Positions 6,723-12,757 of a DNA stretch of 12,757 bases are shown one piece after another. The stretch's first letter is position 1. The number at the start of each line of letters is the position of its first letter. A model generated the notes under the pieces. The model was not told where the DNA came from and searched no databases. It saw only the letters and a list, made by a program, of their open reading frames with translations. Source of the stretch: Candidatus Krumholzibacteriia bacterium (GTDB taxonomy: Bacteria; Krumholzibacteriota; Krumholzibacteriia; LZORAL124-64-63); contig JAQULN010000038.1 in NCBI GenBank assembly GCA_028718575.1, forward strand, positions 1 to 12,757, written 5' to 3'. A program made the translations under genes and the position numbers.

Positions 6723-8024
6723 ATGTCCGACCGCAGCCGTCCCGCCCTGTCATTCCTCGCCGAAATGCAGTGGCGCGGCTTTTACCAGCAGTGCACCGAT
6801 CCTGAGGCGCTCGGCGACCTGCTGGCCCGCGAAACCGTCACCGCGTACACCGGTTTCGACCCCACTGCCGACAGCCTGCACATAGGCTCGCTGCTGCCGA
6901 TCCTCGGCCTGGTGCACCTGCAACGGCACGGGCACCGGCCTATCGCCATCGCGGGCGGTGCCACGGCTCTGGTCGGCGATCCCAGCGGCAAGACCGAGCT
7001 GCGCCAGCTCTTGTCCGCCGAGCAGATCGAGACCAACCTGGCGGGCATCAGGGCTCAGCTCGCGCGCTTCGTTGATTTCGGCGAGCCCGGCCTCGCGGAC
7101 CTCGACCACGGCCCAGTGGTTGCGGCCGGCCCCGGCAACAGGGGCATCCTGCTGAACAACGCCGACTGGTTGCGCAACCAGAATTACATCGAGTTCCTGC
7201 GCGACATCGGGCGTCACTTCTCGGTCAACCAGATGCTTGCGCGCGACTCGGTCAAAGCGCGCCTGGAGGTGGGCCTCTCGTTCATCGAGTTCAACTACAT
7301 GATTCTGCAGGCCTACGACTTCTACATTCTGAACCGCGATCACGGCTGCAAGCTGCAGATGGGCGGCAACGATCAGTGGGGTAACATCTGCTCCGGCGTA
7401 GATCTCTGCCGCCGGCTCAACCAGCAGGAAGTGTTCGGCCTGACGTTTCCGCTGCTTGCCACCGCCGCGGGCGAAAAAATGGGCAAGACCGCCGCCGGCG
7501 CGGTGTGGATCAGCCCGCAACGTACGTCGCCTTACGAATTCTACCAGTACTGGGTGAACGTGGACGATCGCGACGTCTCGCGCTTCTTGCGCCTGTACAC
7601 ACTGCTCGAACCGGCGAAAATCGAGGCCCTGGAGAAGCTCGAAGGCGCAGACGTCCGCCAGGCCAAGCGCGAATTGGCCGGCGCCGTGACCAGCCTGGTG
7701 CACGGACCGCAGGAGGCCGAAAAAGCGGCGAAGGCTGCCGCCGCGCTGTTCACCGGTAGCGGCGACGAGTCGACCGTGCCCAGCAGCGAACTGGCGGCCG
7801 CGCGGCTCGCAGGCGGCGATCTGCTGCTCGTCGACGTTCTGGTCGAAGTCGCGCTCTGTCAGAGCAAGGGCGAGGCGAGGCGGCTCGTTCGGCAGGGCGG
7901 CGTCAAGCTCAACGGCGAGATCGTGGCCGAGGAACTGCGTGCGCTCACGGCGGCGGACGTGCAAGCGGGCCGCATCCGGCTGCAGCTAGGCAAGAAACGA
8001 CACCATCATCTGCTGGTGGGTTGA
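6723..8024 (+). CDS. tyrS: Tyrosyl-tRNA synthetase
   Basis: A 433-residue class I aminoacyl-tRNA synthetase that activates tyrosine with ATP and charges tRNA-Tyr in the cytoplasm. Seen in the sequence: the HIGH-type motif HIGS (53-56) after AYTGFDPTADSL, the tyrosine-pocket region NYMILQAYDF (191-200), GGNDQWGN (214-221), the KMSKS-type loop KMGKT (252-256), and a C-terminal S4 RNA-binding domain (about 367-430, with SKGEARRLVRQGGVKLNGE). Length matches the bacterial TyrRS family (E. coli 424 residues). The ATG at 6723 is chosen because GGGAG (6713-6717) precedes it by 5 bases and the protein begins just before the conserved core. The frame is open further upstream, but that part is antisense to MATE. 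No T-box-like leader is evident. It probably continues into the deacetylase gene 54 bases downstream. Confidence 0.97.
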   Translation: MSDRSRPALSFLAEMQWRGFYQQCTDPEALGDLLARETVTAYTGFDPTADSLHIGSLLPILGLVHLQRHGHRPIAIAGGATALVGDPSGKTELRQLLSAEQIETNLAGIRAQLARFVDFGEPGLADLDHGPVVAAGPGNRGILLNNADWLRNQNYIEFLRDIGRHFSVNQMLARDSVKARLEVGLSFIEFNYMILQAYDFYILNRDHGCKLQMGGNDQWGNICSGVDLCRRLNQQEVFGLTFPLLATAAGEKMGKTAAGAVWISPQRTSPYEFYQYWVNVDDRDVSRFLRLYTLLEPAKIEALEKLEGADVRQAKRELAGAVTSLVHGPQEAEKAAKAAAALFTGSGDESTVPSSELAAARLAGGDLLLVDVLVEVALCQSKGEARRLVRQGGVKLNGEIVAEELRALTAADVQAGRIRLQLGKKRHHHLLVG

Positions 8025-8049
8025 TCCGACCGCCTCGACGCGGTCAACC
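8019..8049 (+). terminator. Bulged hairpin at the tyrS stop codon
   Basis: GACCGC (8028-8033) pairs perfectly with GCGGTC (8040-8045) across a 6-base loop. The right arm continues as GCGGTCAACC (8040-8049), which can pair with GGTT plus GACCGC on the left if GATCC is bulged out, giving 10 base pairs. The tyrS TGA (8022-8024) lies in the left arm. No T-run follows, so this is not a standard intrinsic terminator; it could protect a 3' end or reduce read-through into the deacetylase gene. Confidence 0.35.
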
Positions 8050-8078
8050 CGGCCGGCTTGGCGGCAAGTGGGTCACCG

Positions 8079-9122
8079 ATGGCGCTGGAGCGGCTGAAAG
8101 ACTGGTGCGGCCGGGCCTCGTTCCTGCGGCGGCTCTATCCCACCGGCGCGCCGGTTGTGGTCGTCCTGGTGTACCACGATCTGCGCCGCGACGACGACTT
8201 CCCGAACTGGCTGCGGGTCGCGGAGAGCGATTTCGCCGCCCAGCTCGACGCCTGTGCCGAGCTGGGCGATTTCATTGCGCCGCAGGATCTCTTCGCGCCG
8301 GAGCGCCTCTCGCGCGACCGATTCAGCTTCCTGGTGACATTCGACGACGGCTATCGCAACAACGCCGAACTGGCGGCGCCGCTCTTGGCCGAGCGTCGCA
8401 TCCCGGCGCTTTTCTTCGTTTCGACCGGGCCCCTGACCAGCCAGCAGCCGTTCTGGACCGACGTGGTGGTAACCCCCATTCAGGCTCTGCGGCTGCGGAG
8501 CTTGGACCTGAGCGACCGGGGCTTCGGCCGCTTCGCATTTCGCGCTGGCGGCGAGGCCGCGCGCTGGGATGATATCCAGCGTCTGCTCACGGCGATCAAG
8601 GCCGTCGGCAACGAGGATCACCCCCAAGTCGCCGGTCTTCTGGGCTGGTTGCAGGAAGAATACGGTGCGGTCCTTGCCGAGCATCTGCCGAGATTGCGGC
8701 CGCTCACCGCGGACGAGGTCCGCTGGATGGCCGCCGAGCGGTGGTGCCATTTCGGCTCGCACGGTCACGACCACCGCATCTTGACGCGCCTGACCGACGC
8801 CGAGTTGGCGCACTCGCTCGCGCACTCGCGGGCGATCCTGAGCGACCTCACTGGCCAGCCCTGCGAGCATCTGGCTTATCCCAACGGCGACCACGATGCG
8901 CGCATCCTGGCGGCAGCGGCCACGGCCGGCTATCGCGGCGGTTACACCATCAGGTCGGGATTGGTCGCCGGGCGCGTTCCGGCCCTCACCTTGCCGCGGC
9001 TCGCAGTCAGCGGATTCGACACGCCGGCCAGGCTGCGTTTCAATCTCGCCAGAACGCTGCTGGCCCTGCGCCGAGGCAGGGCCAGCGAGCAGTTTGAGTT
9101 GGTCGGTGCGCCGGCGCACTAG
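8079..9122 (+). CDS. Polysaccharide deacetylase (NodB/CE4-type)
   Basis: A 347-residue protein with the NodB homology motifs: YHDL (32-35), TFDDGY (87-92, with catalytic-base Asp89 and metal-binding Asp90), the metal-binding histidines in GSHGHDH (H228, H232), and AYPNGDHD (266-273). These enzymes remove acetyl groups from N-acetylated sugars in peptidoglycan, chitin-like or exopolysaccharide chains using a divalent metal. A region of about 100 residues (125-215) separates the two halves, as in cell-envelope polysaccharide deacetylases. No clear signal peptide is seen; the hydrophobic VVVVLVYHDL is the first core strand. ATG 8079 is preferred; an in-frame TTG (8058) adds seven residues but has no ribosome-binding site. 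It follows tyrS by 54 bases and shares its end (CTAG 9119-9122) with the converging OmpA-family gene. Substrate unknown. Confidence 0.9.
   Translation: MALERLKDWCGRASFLRRLYPTGAPVVVVLVYHDLRRDDDFPNWLRVAESDFAAQLDACAELGDFIAPQDLFAPERLSRDRFSFLVTFDDGYRNNAELAAPLLAERRIPALFFVSTGPLTSQQPFWTDVVVTPIQALRLRSLDLSDRGFGRFAFRAGGEAARWDDIQRLLTAIKAVGNEDHPQVAGLLGWLQEEYGAVLAEHLPRLRPLTADEVRWMAAERWCHFGSHGHDHRILTRLTDAELAHSLAHSRAILSDLTGQPCEHLAYPNGDHDARILAAAATAGYRGGYTIRSGLVAGRVPALTLPRLAVSGFDTPARLRFNLARTLLALRRGRASEQFELVGAPAH
9059..9086. terminator. Perfect 10-bp stem-loop near the shared gene end
   Basis: GCTGGCCCTG (9059-9068) and CAGGGCCAGC (9077-9086) are an exact inverted repeat with an 8-base loop, inside the deacetylase coding sequence about 33 bases before its stop. 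It lies just beyond the stop codon of the converging OmpA-family gene, so it is in the right place to end or protect that transcript's 3' end. There is no T-run on either strand, so classification as a terminator is tentative. Confidence 0.45.
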
Positions 9123-10351
9123 TTGATCCGGTGCAGCTCCACCCGCCGGTTCTTGGCCCGCCCCTCAGGTGTGTCGTTCGGCGCGATCGGATAATCCGGG
9201 CCATAGCCGACCGCGGTGACCCGGCTCGGAGCGATGCCGAGCTGGATCAGCACGTCGCGGACCGCAACGGCACGCCGCTGCGACAATTCCCGATTGATCT
9301 CGATCGACCCGGTCGCGTCGGTATGCCCGCGCACTTCCACCCGGATTTCAGAGTGCTGCTTGAGCAGATTCGCCATGCGCGTGAGCGTTGCGATGGATCC
9401 GGGCGTCAATTGCGCACTGCCGCTGCGGAACGTGACGTCCTCGAGGACGAGCCCGGTCGCGATCGCCTTGATCTCAGGTTCGGGCTCCGGCTCGGGTTCG
9501 GGCTCGGGTTCAGGTTCGGGCTCGGGTTCCGGCTCGGGTTCAGGTTCGGGCTCGGGCTCGGGCTCGGGTTCGGGCAGTGGCTCGGGCTCCGGACGCAACG
9601 GCGGCGGCGCCACCCACTCCTGCTCAACCCAGGTTTTGCCCGCCCCGAACCACCACGTCAGGCCGAGAAAGCCTTGCGCCAGACCCTTGTTGGCGTCCAC
9701 GTAGTGCGGATTGTCAGTCAGGTTCCAACTGCTCCAACCCACGTTGTCGAGTTCGTTGCCGGGCAAGATATGATAGCGGCCGCCGAACCGTAGACTGAAG
9801 CGCTCCGACATGAACCATTCCGCGCCCAACTCGCAGGCCAGCGTAAAATCGGTGCGCTTGAGGCTCTTGTATTCGAGGCCGTCTGCATCGAATCCCTGGA
9901 CCGTGGTTCCCCGGGGGAAGAACGTCGCGTCCTTTTCGGTTGCCAGCACCCGCCAGGCCGTCAGGCCCAGGCCGAAGCTCATGAACGGGCTGACGCGGCT
10001 GTTGGGCATGAATAGATACTGGACCGACAACACCGGATTGTGCAGCTCGGTATAGAGGTTGGTAAAACTGGATGTGGTCCAGCCTGCGTTCTGCGTGGGA
10101 TTATCGACGCCCGGTCGCACGGTGCCGTACCGATAGGAAAGTTCGGCCAGCCAATTCGGCGACAGGCCCCGGCGCACCGACAGGCCGGTGAAGTTGTCGA
10201 TGTTAGAGTGGTCCCAATAGCCCTCGGTCAACTTCCAGAGACCAGCCTCGAGGTTGGCTCCCCAGCGACCGTCGACCTCGGCGGCCGCGGTCGGCAAGGC
10301 CAGGATCCCGCCAAGGCAGATCAAGGCAAAAAGAGTCGGTAACCGGTGCAT
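9119..10351 (-). CDS. OmpA-family outer-membrane protein with proline-glutamate linker
   Basis: A 410-residue envelope protein. Residues 1-24 form a signal peptide (basic start, hydrophobic core, TAAA before EVDG). Residues 25-238 show the alternating pattern, Gly and aromatic residues of a beta-barrel. Residues 254-293 are PEPEPL followed by 17 PE units, a stiff acidic linker. The C-terminal OmpA domain (about 300-410) has DVTFRSGSAQL, VEVRGHTDATG, NRELSQRRAVAV and GRAKNRRVELHRI, including the Asp/Arg positions that hold diaminopimelate of peptidoglycan in the family. It should tie the outer membrane to the cell wall. ATG 10351 is chosen because GGGAGAGGAG (10360-10369) lies 8 bases upstream and it gives the signal peptide; the 34 extra residues of the longer frame are non-hydrophobic. 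It has its own promoter upstream and is divergent from hemC. Confidence 0.93.
   Translation of the reverse strand: MHRLPTLFALICLGGILALPTAAAEVDGRWGANLEAGLWKLTEGYWDHSNIDNFTGLSVRRGLSPNWLAELSYRYGTVRPGVDNPTQNAGWTTSSFTNLYTELHNPVLSVQYLFMPNSRVSPFMSFGLGLTAWRVLATEKDATFFPRGTTVQGFDADGLEYKSLKRTDFTLACELGAEWFMSERFSLRFGGRYHILPGNELDNVGWSSWNLTDNPHYVDANKGLAQGFLGLTWWFGAGKTWVEQEWVAPPPLRPEPEPLPEPEPEPEPEPEPEPEPEPEPEPEPEPEPEPEPEIKAIATGLVLEDVTFRSGSAQLTPGSIATLTRMANLLKQHSEIRVEVRGHTDATGSIEINRELSQRRAVAVRDVLIQLGIAPSRVTAVGYGPDYPIAPNDTPEGRAKNRRVELHRIN
9473..9574 (-). repeat. Hexanucleotide tandem repeat coding 17 Pro-Glu units, with 30-bp higher-order repeat
   Basis: Seventeen consecutive 6-base units encode Pro-Glu (residues 260-293 of the OmpA-family protein). 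Within the array, 9491-9520 and 9521-9550 are copies of the same 30 bases with one mismatch (9500 versus 9530), and identity continues to 9556. This shows recent duplication in blocks of five units on top of the basic hexamer. Changes in copy number stay in frame, so they would alter linker length without breaking the gene. Confidence 0.9.
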
Positions 10352-10400
10352 GACGGTAACTCCTCTCCCGAGAAAGACAAGGCGACGTCTTGCTGGAAGG

Positions 10401-10429
10401 ATCCTAGTGCGCGGACTTGAGTTTGGCAA
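10401..10429 (-). promoter_or_regulatory. Sigma-70-type promoter of the OmpA-family gene
   Basis: On the minus strand TTGCCA (10429-10424) and TAGGAT (10406-10401) are 17 bases apart, matching five and four of six consensus positions. Transcription would begin near 10394 and give a leader of about 43 bases that carries the strong ribosome-binding site at 10360-10369. I found no comparably good promoter for hemC on the plus strand of this 147-base intergenic region. Confidence 0.55.
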
Positions 10430-10467
10430 TACTGTTAACGGAGCTTTCAGCAACCGGGAGGAACCCG

Positions 10468-10521
10468 ATGGTCAGAGCGGCGATGGAAGGTGGGCTGGAT
10501 GCGCATCGGCACCCGCGGTAG
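10468..10521 (+). CDS. Possible 17-codon upstream reading frame overlapping the hemC start
   Basis: ATG at 10468 follows a strong ribosome-binding sequence, GGGAGGA (10456-10462), at 5-base spacing, and opens a frame coding MVRAAMEGGLDAHRHPR before TAG (10519-10521). It is in a different frame from hemC, contains the hemC ribosome-binding site (GGAAGG, 10485-10490) and ends 20 bases past the hemC ATG. It might act by coupling or competing with hemC translation. No known leader peptide is recognised, and the frame is short enough to be chance apart from its ribosome-binding site. Confidence 0.3.
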   Translation: MVRAAMEGGLDAHRHPR

Positions 10522-11449
10522 TGAGCTCGCACTCTGGCAAGCCCGCCACGTTCAGCGATTGTTGGCCGAGCGTGCGGGTTTGACTACCGAGATCGTCAGC
10601 CTGGAATCCCGCGGCGACCGGATCCTGGACCGCAGCCTGGCCGAGTTGGGCGGCGTCGGCGCGTTCACCGGGGAACTCGAAGCGGCGCTGTTGGCCGGCG
10701 AGGTCGATATCGCCGTTCATTCCCACAAAGACCTACCAACCAGCTCGCCGGACGGACTGGTCGTGGCCGCGGTACCGGCGCGCGGACCGGTGCGCGATGT
10801 GCTGGTCGTCCGGCCCGATGCATATGATCCCGCGGCTCCGGGGCTGCCCGTACGCCGCGGCGCGACGATCGGGACGGGCTCCTTGCGTCGGCGGTGCCAA
10901 GTGCTGGCGTTGCGACCGGACGCGCAAATCAGCGACCTGAGGGGCAACGTGCCCACGCGCCTGGACAAGCTGGCCCGCCGCTACCCCGGCGAGTGGACCT
11001 ACGACGCGATTATCTTGGCGGAGGCTGGTTTGGAGCGTCTGACCCTGGATCTCGCGCCGCTCGTGTGCCACGTTTTACCGGTTGACGTCATGTTACCGGC
11101 ACCGGCCCAGGGTGCCCTGGCGGTCGAGGTGCGAGCCGCCGACCTGGCCGGTCAAGACAACGACCTCGCCCGGGCCCTGGCCGCTGTACACGATGCGCCG
11201 ACCGCGGCTTGCGTCGCGGCCGAGCGCGCCGTGCTGGCCGCGCTGCCGGGCGGCTGCAACCTGCCGCTGGGCTGCCTGGCCGCGGTCACCGAGCACGGGA
11301 TCGCCCTGCAAGCGGTCCTCGAACGCGCCGGCCGCGGGTTGGTCCGCGCGGCCGCCCTGGCGCCGCACCCGGCCGCGGCGGCCGCCGCCGTACTGACCTG
11401 TCTGCTGGCACCGACGAACCCGAGAAGGAGATCTCATGAGCCGCGATGA
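10499..11449 (+). CDS. hemC: Hydroxymethylbilane synthase (porphobilinogen deaminase)
   Basis: A 316-residue cytoplasmic enzyme that joins four porphobilinogen molecules head-to-tail into hydroxymethylbilane in heme, siroheme and other tetrapyrrole synthesis. Seen: the N-terminal RIGTRGSELALWQA (2-14), VHSHKDLP (73-80, with catalytic-type Asp78), GTGSLRR (125-131), DLRGNVPTRL (146-155), PAQGALAVE (202-210), and GGCNLPLG (251-258), whose Cys253 is the expected attachment point of the dipyrromethane cofactor. Length is close to E. coli HemC (313). ATG 10499 is preferred over GTG 10490 because GGAAGG (10485-10490) precedes it by 8 bases and the conserved core begins at residue 2. The last 14 bases overlap hemB, and the Arg-rich tail (NPRRRSHEPR) is coded by sequence that includes the hemB ribosome-binding site. 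First of three overlapping tetrapyrrole genes. Confidence 0.96.
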   Translation: MRIGTRGSELALWQARHVQRLLAERAGLTTEIVSLESRGDRILDRSLAELGGVGAFTGELEAALLAGEVDIAVHSHKDLPTSSPDGLVVAAVPARGPVRDVLVVRPDAYDPAAPGLPVRRGATIGTGSLRRRCQVLALRPDAQISDLRGNVPTRLDKLARRYPGEWTYDAIILAEAGLERLTLDLAPLVCHVLPVDVMLPAPAQGALAVEVRAADLAGQDNDLARALAAVHDAPTAACVAAERAVLAALPGGCNLPLGCLAAVTEHGIALQAVLERAGRGLVRAAALAPHPAAAAAAVLTCLLAPTNPRRRSHEPR

Positions 11450-12491
11450 CGACCATTTCGACGACGACGACCGCCTCGACGATGACGACCTCGACGACGA
11501 CAGCATCGAGATCCCCGCGCCCGGCATGCAGCGTCCGCGCCGCCTGCGCCGCAGCATCCCCCTGCGCGATGCGGTCGCCGAGACTCGCCTGCACCCGAGC
11601 ATGTTCTGCCAGCCGCACTTCGTGGTGCCGGGCAAGAAACGGCGCGAGGAGATCGCTGCAATGCCCGGGATCGTGCGCGAGAGCGCGGACAATCTCGTAC
11701 GCACGGTCGAGGCCGATCTGAAACTCGGCGTGCGCCACGTGCTCCTGTTCGGTCTGCCCGCCGCGAAGAACGCCACCGGCGACGGCGCGCTCGACCTGGA
11801 GGGACCCGTTCCGGTCGCGATCAAGGCGCTGAAGAAGGCCTTCGGCGCCGACCTGCTGGTGTCGGCCGATATCTGCTTGTGCGCTTATACCGACCACGGA
11901 CACTGCGGGATCGTTGAGGATGGCGAGGTCGACAACGACGCTACGCTGCCGCTGCTTGCGGGCATGGCCAGCGCGTGCGCCATGGCGGGCGCCGACATCG
12001 TGGCGCCGTCGGACATGATGGACGGCCGCGTGGCGGCTTTGCGCGTGGCGCTGGACGGCCAGGGGCTGCAGGACGTGACGATCATGAGCTACGCCGCCAA
12101 GTACGCCTCGGCCTACTACGGACCGTTCCGCGAGGCGGCGGACTCGGCGCCCGCCTTCGGCGACCGCCGAAGCTACCAGATGGATCCGCGCAACGTGCGC
12201 GAGGCGCTGCGCGAGGTGAAGCTCGACGTGGAGGAAGGCGCGGACATCGTCATGGTCAAGCCGGCGTTGGCTTATCTCGACGTGATCCGGCGCGTGCGGG
12301 AGATCGTAGACGTGCCGGTGGCCTGTTATAACGTCAGCGGCGAGTATTCCATGGTCAAAGCGGCGGCGGCGGCCGGCCTGGTCGATGAACAACGCATCGT
12401 GCTGGAGAACTTGTATGCGATGCGCCGAGCGGGGTCGGACATCCTGATCACCTACCACGGACGCGACGTGCTCAAGGGCAGCTGGCTGTGA
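11436..12491 (+). CDS. hemB: Delta-aminolevulinic acid dehydratase (porphobilinogen synthase) with Asp-rich N-terminal extension
   Basis: A 351-residue enzyme that condenses two 5-aminolevulinate molecules into porphobilinogen, the substrate of HemC. Seen: RPRRLRRSIPLRDAV near the core start (33-47), the zinc-type metal site DICLCAYTDHGHCG (145-158, Cys147, Cys149, Cys157), the first Schiff-base lysine in SYAAKYASAYYGPFR (Lys222) and the second in VMVKPALAYLD (Lys275). All three zinc Cys are present, so it belongs to the zinc-dependent class rather than the Asp-type magnesium class. It is about 25 residues longer than E. coli HemB (324) because of an N-terminal tract where residues 4-22 contain 14 Asp. 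The start is well supported: AAGGAG (11425-11430) lies 5 bases before ATG 11436. The next in-frame ATG (11526) would drop the tract but lacks this signal. It overlaps hemC by 14 and hemL by 4 bases. Confidence 0.96.
   Translation: MSRDDDHFDDDDRLDDDDLDDDSIEIPAPGMQRPRRLRRSIPLRDAVAETRLHPSMFCQPHFVVPGKKRREEIAAMPGIVRESADNLVRTVEADLKLGVRHVLLFGLPAAKNATGDGALDLEGPVPVAIKALKKAFGADLLVSADICLCAYTDHGHCGIVEDGEVDNDATLPLLAGMASACAMAGADIVAPSDMMDGRVAALRVALDGQGLQDVTIMSYAAKYASAYYGPFREAADSAPAFGDRRSYQMDPRNVREALREVKLDVEEGADIVMVKPALAYLDVIRRVREIVDVPVACYNVSGEYSMVKAAAAAGLVDEQRIVLENLYAMRRAGSDILITYHGRDVLKGSWL
11445..11501 (+). repeat. GAC/GAT-rich low-complexity tract coding the HemB acidic extension
   Basis: Codons for residues 4-22 are mostly GAC with two GAT, broken by CAC-like, TTC, CGC and CTC codons in the pattern Asp3, His-Phe, Asp4, Arg-Leu, Asp4, Leu, Asp3. 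This is a typical product of trinucleotide slippage and duplication. It sits entirely in the extension and not in the conserved enzyme core. Confidence 0.75.
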
Positions 12492-12757
12492 ACCGAGCCA
12501 AGCTGTCGCGCGAACGCTCCTCGACGCTCTATCGGCGGGCGTGCGAACTGATGCCGGCGGGCGTGAATTCGCCCGTGCGGGCGTTCGGCGCCGTACCGGG
12601 CGATCCCTTGTTCATCGCCCGCGCCGACGGCACCTACCTTTGGGACGCCGACGGCAATCGCTACCTGGATTGCTGCGGCTCCTGGGGTCCCCTCATCCTG
12701 GGGCACGGGCATCCGCGGGTGCTGGCAGCGATCGAGGCCGCGGTGCGGCGCGGCACC
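12488..12757 (+). CDS. hemL: Glutamate-1-semialdehyde 2,1-aminomutase, N-terminal part (cut by window end)
   Basis: Ninety codons of a PLP-dependent class III aminotransferase-fold enzyme that converts glutamate-1-semialdehyde to 5-aminolevulinate, the substrate of HemB. Recognised from SSTLYRRACELMPAGVNSPVRAF, then GDPLFIARADGTYLWDADGNRYLD and the SWGPLILGHGHPRVLAAI stretch, which are characteristic of HemL. It starts with GTG at 12488, overlapping the hemB stop as GTGA (12488-12491). The catalytic lysine and about 340 residues lie beyond the window, so completeness cannot be judged. Its presence implies the C5 route from glutamyl-tRNA; the partner glutamyl-tRNA reductase gene (hemA) is not in the window. 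Confidence 0.95.
   Translation, partial: MNRAKLSRERSSTLYRRACELMPAGVNSPVRAFGAVPGDPLFIARADGTYLWDADGNRYLDCCGSWGPLILGHGHPRVLAAIEAAVRRGT

Noticed and set aside
9473..9592. Repeated array considered as a CRISPR or other non-coding repeat.
   Set aside because: Units are only 6 bases, without spacers, and keep the reading frame of a recognised protein.
9216..9704. Plus-strand frame with a long Gly-Ser repeat.
   Set aside because: It is the antisense image of the Pro-Glu repeat in the OmpA-family gene, which has a signal peptide, a conserved C-terminal domain and a strong ribosome-binding site.
10424..10438. TGGCAA-N5-TTAAC upstream of hemC as a sigma-54 promoter.
   Set aside because: The -12 element lacks the invariant GC, and the same bases fit well as the -35 element of the minus-strand OmpA-gene promoter.
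10490..10498. GTG at 10490 as the hemC start.
   Set aside because: It would use part of the best ribosome-binding site as its start codon; ATG 10499 has proper spacing and begins right before the conserved RIGTRGS.

Overview
The window is a gene-dense, high-GC stretch from a Gram-negative bacterium. Two predicted outer-membrane beta-barrel proteins, one with an OmpA-type peptidoglycan-binding domain, show that there is an outer membrane. The C5 tetrapyrrole genes, the SpoIIE-type phosphatase and an HNH protein of a kind common in 'deltaproteobacterial' genomes fit a deltaproteobacterial-grade lineage (for example Myxococcota or Desulfobacterota relatives). That placement is inference from gene content; no marker here fixes the phylum. 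I see no rRNA, tRNA, CRISPR array, insertion sequence or attachment site, and no gene-free stretch reaches 300 bases.

Left block (1-3918, + strand): a beta-barrel protein cut by the window edge, a metallo-beta-lactamase-fold hydrolase and a large membrane-bound SpoIIE/PP2C phosphatase. The genes are 15 bases apart and then overlap by 4, so they look like one operon. The phosphatase has seven predicted N-terminal membrane helices, an extracytoplasmic domain, an eighth helix, a HAMP domain and the phosphatase domain. It probably turns an envelope signal into dephosphorylation of an anti-sigma-factor antagonist, but that partner is not in the window.

Middle block (3937-6583, - strand): a MATE-family exporter followed by an HNH nuclease of unknown role. 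The HNH gene converges on the phosphatase gene with only 18 bases between stop codons. MATE is divergent from tyrS.

Right-centre block (6723-9122, + strand): tyrS (tyrosyl-tRNA synthetase), then a NodB-type polysaccharide deacetylase. The deacetylase gene meets the convergent OmpA-family gene (9119-10351, - strand) so tightly that both stop codons lie within one CTAG. The OmpA protein carries a proline-glutamate linker of 17 consecutive PE units.

Right block (10499-12757, + strand): hemC, hemB and the start of hemL, overlapping by 14 and 4 bases. These are C5-pathway tetrapyrrole genes: hemL makes 5-aminolevulinate, hemB makes porphobilinogen and hemC makes hydroxymethylbilane. The intergenic region upstream holds a good promoter for the OmpA gene on the other strand and a small upstream reading frame overlapping the hemC start.

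Most of the window is ordinary chromosome, and I found no convincing new multi-gene system. The points most worth a second look are the Asp-rich extension on HemB, the acidic insert in the phosphatase, the expanding PE repeat, the shared CTAG gene end, the hemC upstream frame and the orphan HNH gene.
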